A stretch of DNA of 64,000 nucleotides, taken from Euryarchaeota archaeon UBA558 (GTDB taxonomy: Archaea; Thermoplasmatota; Poseidoniia; Poseidoniales; Thalassarchaeaceae). The stretch lies in NCBI GenBank assembly GCA_002507175.1, contig DAZE01000015.1, forward strand, positions 6,986-70,985. The letters run 5' to 3'. Position 1 is the first letter of the stretch, and each line of letters starts with the position of its first letter. This document shows positions 59,304-64,000 of the stretch, one piece after another. Position numbers and translations under genes: made by a program. Under the pieces are notes generated by a model. It did not search any database. It was not told the DNA's origin and was given only the letters and a program-made list of their open reading frames with translations.

Positions 59304-60664
59304 TCTAATGCCTCCATCCATGAAGAGAGGCCTTCCTTCAAAGCCGAAATATCGGACTCAGAGGTTCTCTCGTCGCATCCAACAAGAATCCAAGAGGACT
59401 TGTCACCCCACCAGTTACCCAAGTCGAATCCTGCAGTCACACCGAGATTATCCATGTGAGATAGTGCATCCCTTGCTAATCCGGGGATCTTGATAGCGAA
59501 TTCTCTGAAGACGGGAGAGTCAGGGAATGCCAAATCCACTCCTTCCAAAGATGAGATTTCATTCATTGTCTGAATAGTTGACGCTAATACTCTGGTAGAG
59601 AGTTGCTCCAATCCTACGGGCCCTAGCAATGCCATGTGCATTGCCCCCATCAAAGCTATTAGAGTCTCGTTAGAGCAAATGTTTGATGTTGCCCTGTGCC
59701 TTCTGATATGCTGCTCCCTAGTGGATAAAGTCAGCGTATATGCTGTTTTTCCATTGGTATCGATACTCTGTCCGACGATTCTACCAGGCATCAGTCTAAG
59801 AAAATCCTTGGTACATGCAAATATCCCGTATATTGGACCTCCAGCCGTAGGCCCTATTCCGAAGGGCTGCCCTTCGCCAACAACGATATCGGCCCCCCAA
59901 TTCCCAGGAGGTTCTATCAGTCCAAGAGTAGTTACATCCACGCCTACAATGATTGCGGTTTTCTCCCCGACGATTTCCCTGAGCCTCATCAGACCCTCGT
60001 CTAAGATTCCAAATGAGTTTGGTTGCTCGACGTATACTGCGCACGACCCGAATGCGGATGAAGCCATTTCAAGATCCAGAAGGCCATCACTCCCATGGGG
60101 GAGCTTCATTATTTCGATTCCGACCCCTTGTGTATAATTCTCTATTACTGACAACCTATGAGGGGGGACCAGTTCAGAGATGAAGACTGTGTTTGGCTTC
60201 TCTACTTTCTTTGATTTGACCCTGACAGCGCAAGTAATAGCCTCAGCTGCGGAGGTACTTGCATCATACATCGAGACATTAGATATGGGGAGCTCGACAA
60301 GCTCTGAGATCATAGTCTGGAACTCCCACATGGCTTGGAGCATTCCTTGACTGACCTCTGGTTGGTAGGGAGTGTATGATGTCAGAAACTCGCCCCTAGT
60401 AGCGATCATAGGTACCATGGAAGGCACAAAGTTTCTGGCTAGGCCAGCCGATAGGAACGAGGGGCGGCTATCAAGATTCACATTTGCCCCCAATAACTTC
60501 TGGGCGTCCCTGATTATTTCTTCCTCTGATTGGGGAGCACGGAGTGGAAGGGGCCCTTCAGACCTGATTTTCTCAGGTATGTCATCGAAAAGGTCGTCCA
60601 TGGATTTTAGGCCCATAATTTCAAGCATTTCTTGCTCTCTTCCGAGATTTGGTAACTGGTCCAC
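59300..60664 (-). CDS. gcvPA: Glycine dehydrogenase (decarboxylating) subunit 1
   Basis: 454 residues from GTG 60664. Family blocks: LPNLGREQEMLEIMGLKSMD, FLSAGLARNFVPSMVP, TSYTPYQPEVSQGMLQAMWE, SMYDASTSAAEAI, VGEGQPFGIGPTAGGPIYGI and ATSNICSNETLIALMGAMHM. The N-terminal half of the split P protein. AT-rich CATAAACTA at 60694-60702 is 34 nt before the GTG and may be its TATA box with a short leader. Divergent from the SDR-like gene. Confidence 0.94.
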   Translation of the reverse strand: MDQLPNLGREQEMLEIMGLKSMDDLFDDIPEKIRSEGPLPLRAPQSEEEIIRDAQKLLGANVNLDSRPSFLSAGLARNFVPSMVPMIATRGEFLTSYTPYQPEVSQGMLQAMWEFQTMISELVELPISNVSMYDASTSAAEAITCAVRVKSKKVEKPNTVFISELVPPHRLSVIENYTQGVGIEIMKLPHGSDGLLDLEMASSAFGSCAVYVEQPNSFGILDEGLMRLREIVGEKTAIIVGVDVTTLGLIEPPGNWGADIVVGEGQPFGIGPTAGGPIYGIFACTKDFLRLMPGRIVGQSIDTNGKTAYTLTLSTREQHIRRHRATSNICSNETLIALMGAMHMALLGPVGLEQLSTRVLASTIQTMNEISSLEGVDLAFPDSPVFREFAIKIPGLARDALSHMDNLGVTAGFDLGNWWGDKSSWILVGCDERTSESDISALKEGLSSWMEALE

Positions 60665-60744
60665 GCTATCCCTCGCAATGTTCGAGGAGTAGATAGTTTA
60701 TGATTATCTTTGGCAGGGATTCTGCAATGGTGCACCGACACACT

Positions 60745-60752
60745 CTTATTAC
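60745..60752 (+). promoter_or_regulatory. TATA-like element of the SDR gene
   Basis: CTTATTAC centred 25.5 nt before ATG 60774, in the divergent spacer with gcvPA. Spacing fits leaderless initiation. Confidence 0.4.
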
Positions 60753-60773
60753 TCCCAAGTCAGTCAATACATC

Positions 60774-61619
60774 ATGAAGGTCGCGATAACTGCTTCCGAC
60801 GCATTCGTCGCACCCTACATCATTGATGCTCTCGGCGATTCAGCTGTGGTCATTCCTGATGATGTCTTAGAGGACAATATGGCCCTAGACGTCATGTTAA
60901 CCCCCTGTAGTGCACTGATTCATATCAATTCAAGGCCGGTTGACACAGGAGTGGCTAGGAACGACAGGGAGGCGAAGATAATGATGCGGGAAGCTGCAAG
61001 GCCTGTTTTGGATGCCGTAAACAGGCATGGGGAGCTACATATGATTATTGTCGGAACTCTAAGAGTCTATGCGGATTGGTCACCTGGTGATGACTACTAC
61101 GGCCCTGAGTCTTCATTATCCCCAAGAGATACAGCGGCAGAAGGCCAGCTTTGGATTGAAGAGAATGCCTTAGAGAGGGCTGAGTCGGGCAGACCGGTGA
61201 GTGTAATCAGAGCTTCGAATGTTCAAGGGATCCCACTTTCAGGACCTCCTGGGAATGGGATACTTCATAGGTGGGCCAGTGAGAGTCAGATAGGCTGGAT
61301 AAATGTGCCCGGTTCTGGAGATGATATCAAGGATCTTGTCCATATTGAGGATTTAGTCAGAGTGATTCTCTCGGTACTTGATAACCCGCCCCTAACGCGC
61401 GAGAGTTTTGCAGTTGGTTCGGGAATGGGCATCACTATGAACGATCTAGCGAACATCTACAATGAGAAAACGGGGGCATCTGTTGAGTTGAATCAATCAT
61501 CCGAGGGAGAGGTTTGGGGGATTGTTGATGCATGGTTCCTAGATCACAGATGCGGATTCAGGCCATCAATTAGCCTAGAAGAGATGATTGCCGAATCATT
61601 GGAGTATTCTGGTTATTGA
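60774..61619 (+). CDS. Atypical NAD-dependent epimerase/dehydratase-like SDR
   Basis: 281 residues. A Rossmann-like start KVAITASDAFVAPYIIDALG lacks the usual GxxGxxG. ALIHINSR stands in for the DxVxHLAA strand, and SVIRASNVQGIPLSGPPGNG with DLVHIEDLVRVILSVLDNP gives the extended-SDR C-terminal pattern (R-x-x-N-x-x-G and VHI-D). The YxxxK pair is not visible, so a dehydrogenase reaction is doubtful; an NAD-binding or sugar-nucleotide role is possible. Its last 7 bases overlap the convergent EF-hand gene. Confidence 0.7.
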   Translation: MKVAITASDAFVAPYIIDALGDSAVVIPDDVLEDNMALDVMLTPCSALIHINSRPVDTGVARNDREAKIMMREAARPVLDAVNRHGELHMIIVGTLRVYADWSPGDDYYGPESSLSPRDTAAEGQLWIEENALERAESGRPVSVIRASNVQGIPLSGPPGNGILHRWASESQIGWINVPGSGDDIKDLVHIEDLVRVILSVLDNPPLTRESFAVGSGMGITMNDLANIYNEKTGASVELNQSSEGEVWGIVDAWFLDHRCGFRPSISLEEMIAESLEYSGY

Positions 61620-63118
61620 GCATTCAATATTACCCTATTCCTTATTGAATTCCATCCGTCGACCATACATGGAATTTCTAACTCATACCCTGTCTTGAAT
61701 GATGAGACGTCACTATCCGATGGCAACCTAATCTCTACAGAATTGGATGATGCACCGCCACTAGGTACTAGCAAAGAGGCGATGATGGTACTTCCCCCCC
61801 TATATCTGTCGTCAATCCCAATCCCAAAGCTTCTCTCTACTGAAGATATCTTGACCAAGATATTAACTTGGGTGCCTGAAAATTTCTCTTTTAGAGAATT
61901 CTGCTCTGAAAGCATCCTAGCCGAGGAAAATGACTCTATTATGGAACGAATAGTATCATTTTCCGATTCTGACTTTGAAACCTGAGGATCCTCTGATGGT
62001 GTTGTCTGAGACTGCTCAACGGGGTCCTGCATGGACTTTGTTTCTGCAGGGGCTTCGACTTCTTCGGATTCTCCAATCTGAGTATCTTCGCTTTCAATGG
62101 AAGAAATTGCTGCAGACCCTATTGCTGCTGCAGAAATCCCTAGAGCGACATCTGCGCTAGACAACATCCTAGATGTAGCGATTGACTGAAACGAGTCTGC
62201 TTTGGCTTTCCACAATTCTCTAGCTGGGTTCTGAAATATAGAGGGGAGCTTGGAAATCTTCGATTCGGCCTGACTATCGGCAGCTTCTCGAGCTGTTTGC
62301 AATGATTCAACAGTTGAGAATTCTGAGGCCTCAAGAGCTCCAATGATGTCTGTGAAATCATTGGAAACATCCCCCATTAGTTGACTCGGGTCATCCTCCT
62401 CGATGACCTCAATTTCCGAATTTCCATAATTCTGTTCTTTTTCGTCGGAATCCGAGTAAGATTTTGTTTCTGTTGATGCGTCTCGTTCGACGGCATTATC
62501 GGCTGTAGCGGAGCTTGCCATTTCGACATTGATCCTTCCGACCCCCACCCATCTCCTAGTTCCTAGTGGGAGGTCCCCACTTGCAGGTGGCCTTGTCCAC
62601 CCCCCTCTGTAGTAATCCTGATTACCACTCTGTTCCCTATCATCTAGGCTCCAAGAGCTAGCGCCTCCTGATCCAGCATTGTAGAAATACATTCTAGCAC
62701 CATTTTGATTGATGAATAGAGGCTTGCCGTTCATTTCGCCATTTGGGGCGTAAGTCCCATTATAGAGCTCGTTGGGATGTCCTGAGACCGTTAGAGAATT
62801 GCCGCCAACGTATGATTCAGAAGGCCCGGATTCAACTAGAACAAGGATCTCTTGCAGATCTATCGAGCCGTTTCCATCAGAATCTAAAACCGAGAAAATA
62901 GCTGTTACTATGGCCCCTGGGGCTTTCTGACCGGTAATAGAGCTTAATGCGGCTTCGAACTCATCGAGGCTGAGGCTTCCATTGCCGTCGAGGTCGTACT
63001 TGGAGAAAAGTGCCTCAGCCGATATTCCTCTTGATCTCAAAATTGTTTGCAGATTCTTAATCGCTACAGCCTCAATTCCGCCACTCACTGTATCTACCCT
63101 GCTTACCACACGGGCCAT
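61613..63118 (-). CDS. EF-hand protein without signal peptide, unknown function
   Basis: 501 residues. Two canonical EF-hand loops: DLDGNGSLSLDE (42-53) and DSDGNGSIDLQE (79-90), spaced like a calmodulin pair. Residues about 105-195 form a Gly/Trp/Asp-rich domain (LYNGTYAPNGEMNGKPLF, ASSWSLDDREQSGNQ, ASGDLPLGTRRWVGVG) that resembles YNGxY...NGKPxY modules known to me mainly from protists and algae. An acidic low-complexity middle (200-400) follows. The C-terminal 90 residues (VNILVKISSVERSFGIGIDD to the end) look like an OB-type beta fold. No export signal, so a cytoplasmic calcium-binding role is inferred. It sits 24 nt after gcvT. Confidence 0.8.
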   Translation of the reverse strand: MARVVSRVDTVSGGIEAVAIKNLQTILRSRGISAEALFSKYDLDGNGSLSLDEFEAALSSITGQKAPGAIVTAIFSVLDSDGNGSIDLQEILVLVESGPSESYVGGNSLTVSGHPNELYNGTYAPNGEMNGKPLFINQNGARMYFYNAGSGGASSWSLDDREQSGNQDYYRGGWTRPPASGDLPLGTRRWVGVGRINVEMASSATADNAVERDASTETKSYSDSDEKEQNYGNSEIEVIEEDDPSQLMGDVSNDFTDIIGALEASEFSTVESLQTAREAADSQAESKISKLPSIFQNPARELWKAKADSFQSIATSRMLSSADVALGISAAAIGSAAISSIESEDTQIGESEEVEAPAETKSMQDPVEQSQTTPSEDPQVSKSESENDTIRSIIESFSSARMLSEQNSLKEKFSGTQVNILVKISSVERSFGIGIDDRYRGGSTIIASLLVPSGGASSNSVEIRLPSDSDVSSFKTGYELEIPCMVDGWNSIRNRVILNAQ

Positions 63119-63142
63119 TCAGCAATGAGTTTTGCCACTGCA

Positions 63143-64000
63143 CTACAGGAATGGGGCCCTTACCACGATGGCTTCAACAGTCCTTCTGGAAGAGGATTTT
63201 ATCCAAACTGTTTGGCCGACTTCCGCATTTTCCATATAGGCCATTGCAATTCCCATTCCACCTAGGCTTGGAGAAGGGGCGCCACTGGTTACATATCCGA
63301 TGGGTTCTGAGTCATCAGAGTCCGAACCTAGTACTTGATGACCTGGCCTCGGGGACGGGCCTCTGGAAACGCACCTTATTGCCATCCACCTTGGAGATTT
63401 TCCAAGAGAAGATTCGACACTTGATTTTCCTAAGAATTCATGGTTCATATTAAGTCCGAATGGAACGTTGGTTTCAGCAGTATTTCGATGGAGGAAGCCT
63501 TCTGGCAAATCTGTATCAGGTGAGCTTCCTAGCCCCGGCCAGAGAAAATCCTGTCCTGATAACAAGTACCCTTTTTCCAACCTCAGAGTGTCTCTAGCAC
63601 CTAATCCTACAGGGACCAAACCTAAGTCAGATCCTTTGGAAATAAGTTCTCTCCAGAGAATGCTTGCCTGATCATTGGGGACGAAGATCTCCATCCCCTT
63701 CTCACCGGTGTAGCCAGTTCCCTGAATCCATCCGGTAATTCCTAAATCATTTGTAGCTATTTCTTGACATCTAAAACGCCCAATATTATTTTCAGCCCCA
63801 ATTACCTTAGAAATTGCATCTCCAGATTTCGGACCTTGAACGGCAATAATACTGATTTGCTCGGAATCATTGAAGATTTCAACTGTACCGTCTTCGGGAA
63901 GGTGGCCATTGAACCAACTGAGCATCGTAGAAACCATTGATGCGTTTGGTACGCCAAGAATTTCACTATCCGACTTTACTGCGAAAATCATATCGTCAAT
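63143..64000 (-). CDS. gcvT: Glycine cleavage T protein (aminomethyltransferase), 5' end beyond right edge
   Basis: The frame is open to base 64000, so the N terminus is missing; about 285 codons are present. IDDMIFAVKSDSEILGVPNA is the conserved IDDLxVYR-VxNAS region; IIAVQGPKSGDAISKVIG, GWIQGTGYTGEKGMEIFVP, GLGARDTLRLEKGYLLSGQD and the C-terminal barrel IGYVTSGAPSPSLGGMGIAM are typical. It moves the methylene group from GcvH-lipoate to folate and releases ammonia. Separated from gcvPA by three kilobases and a reversed gene, so not one operon with it. Confidence 0.93.
   Translation of the reverse strand: MDDMIFAVKSDSEILGVPNASMVSTMLSWFNGHLPEDGTVEIFNDSEQISIIAVQGPKSGDAISKVIGAENNIGRFRCQEIATNDLGITGWIQGTGYTGEKGMEIFVPNDQASILWRELISKGSDLGLVPVGLGARDTLRLEKGYLLSGQDFLWPGLGSSPDTDLPEGFLHRNTAETNVPFGLNMNHEFLGKSSVESSLGKSPRWMAIRCVSRGPSPRPGHQVLGSDSDDSEPIGYVTSGAPSPSLGGMGIAMAYMENAEVGQTVWIKSSSRRTVEAIVVRAPFL

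Overview
The window looks like a piece of a marine planktonic euryarchaeal chromosome, most probably Poseidoniales (Marine Group II) or a close relative. This is inferred from three things seen in the sequence: very large exported proteins with calcium-binding DGDG (thrombospondin type 3-like) repeats, an archaeal split GMP synthase (GuaAb without a fused glutaminase), and weak TATA-like elements about 26 nt upstream of start codons (leaderless style). These sit beside many bacterial-type metabolic genes. Coding is dense. No non-coding stretch exceeds 300 bp; the longest, 11237-11524, is a divergent promoter region. I see no rRNA, CRISPR array, transposase or integrase.

Layout. 1-9.87 kb: two exported surface proteins on the minus strand, a giant transglutaminase-domain protein cut by the left edge and a membrane-anchored beta-domain protein. 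9.98-11.24 kb: tRNA-Leu(TAA) and a two-gene pterin unit (FolB plus a PTR1/FolM-like reductase). 11.5-19.4 kb: a plus-strand lipoate/2-oxoacid dehydrogenase operon (lipA, E1 alpha, E1 beta, E2, E3, lipB, class V aminotransferase). 19.4-24.1 kb: UbiX, an exported LTD/phospholipase D-like protein and a DUF418-like membrane protein. 24.1-33.6 kb: an M60-like metallopeptidase lipoprotein, serine hydroxymethyltransferase, a TSP3 protein with a PGF-CTERM-like sorting tail, and pyrroline-5-carboxylate dehydrogenase. 33.5-49.1 kb: a complete alpha-glucan utilisation locus. 49.1-55.3 kb: small membrane proteins, two unknown membrane proteins (one apparently frameshifted near its 3' end), an NHL/TSP3 surface protein, and a carbohydrate-binding-domain/HxlR fusion regulator. 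55.3-64 kb: tRNA-Asn, guaAB, purE, an unknown membrane protein, gcvPB, gcvPA, an atypical SDR, an EF-hand protein and gcvT (cut by the right edge).

How the genes work together. The central locus describes a full route for external starch or glycogen. A membrane-anchored GH57 amylopullulanase cuts polymer outside the cell, and a MalE-like lipoprotein with MalF/MalG/MalK imports maltodextrins. GH13 glucosidase, GH77 glucanotransferase and GT35 phosphorylase break them down, and a polyphosphate-glucokinase-like ROK kinase phosphorylates the glucose. A nearby regulator joins an AMPK-beta/CBM48-like domain to an HxlR winged helix. That N-terminal domain resembles the C-terminal domain of this locus's own MalE, which makes it the best candidate here for an undescribed glycan-sensing transcription factor. 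A second theme is one-carbon and lipoate metabolism: glycine cleavage P and T proteins, GlyA, pterin genes, purE/guaAB, and the genes that make and attach lipoate.
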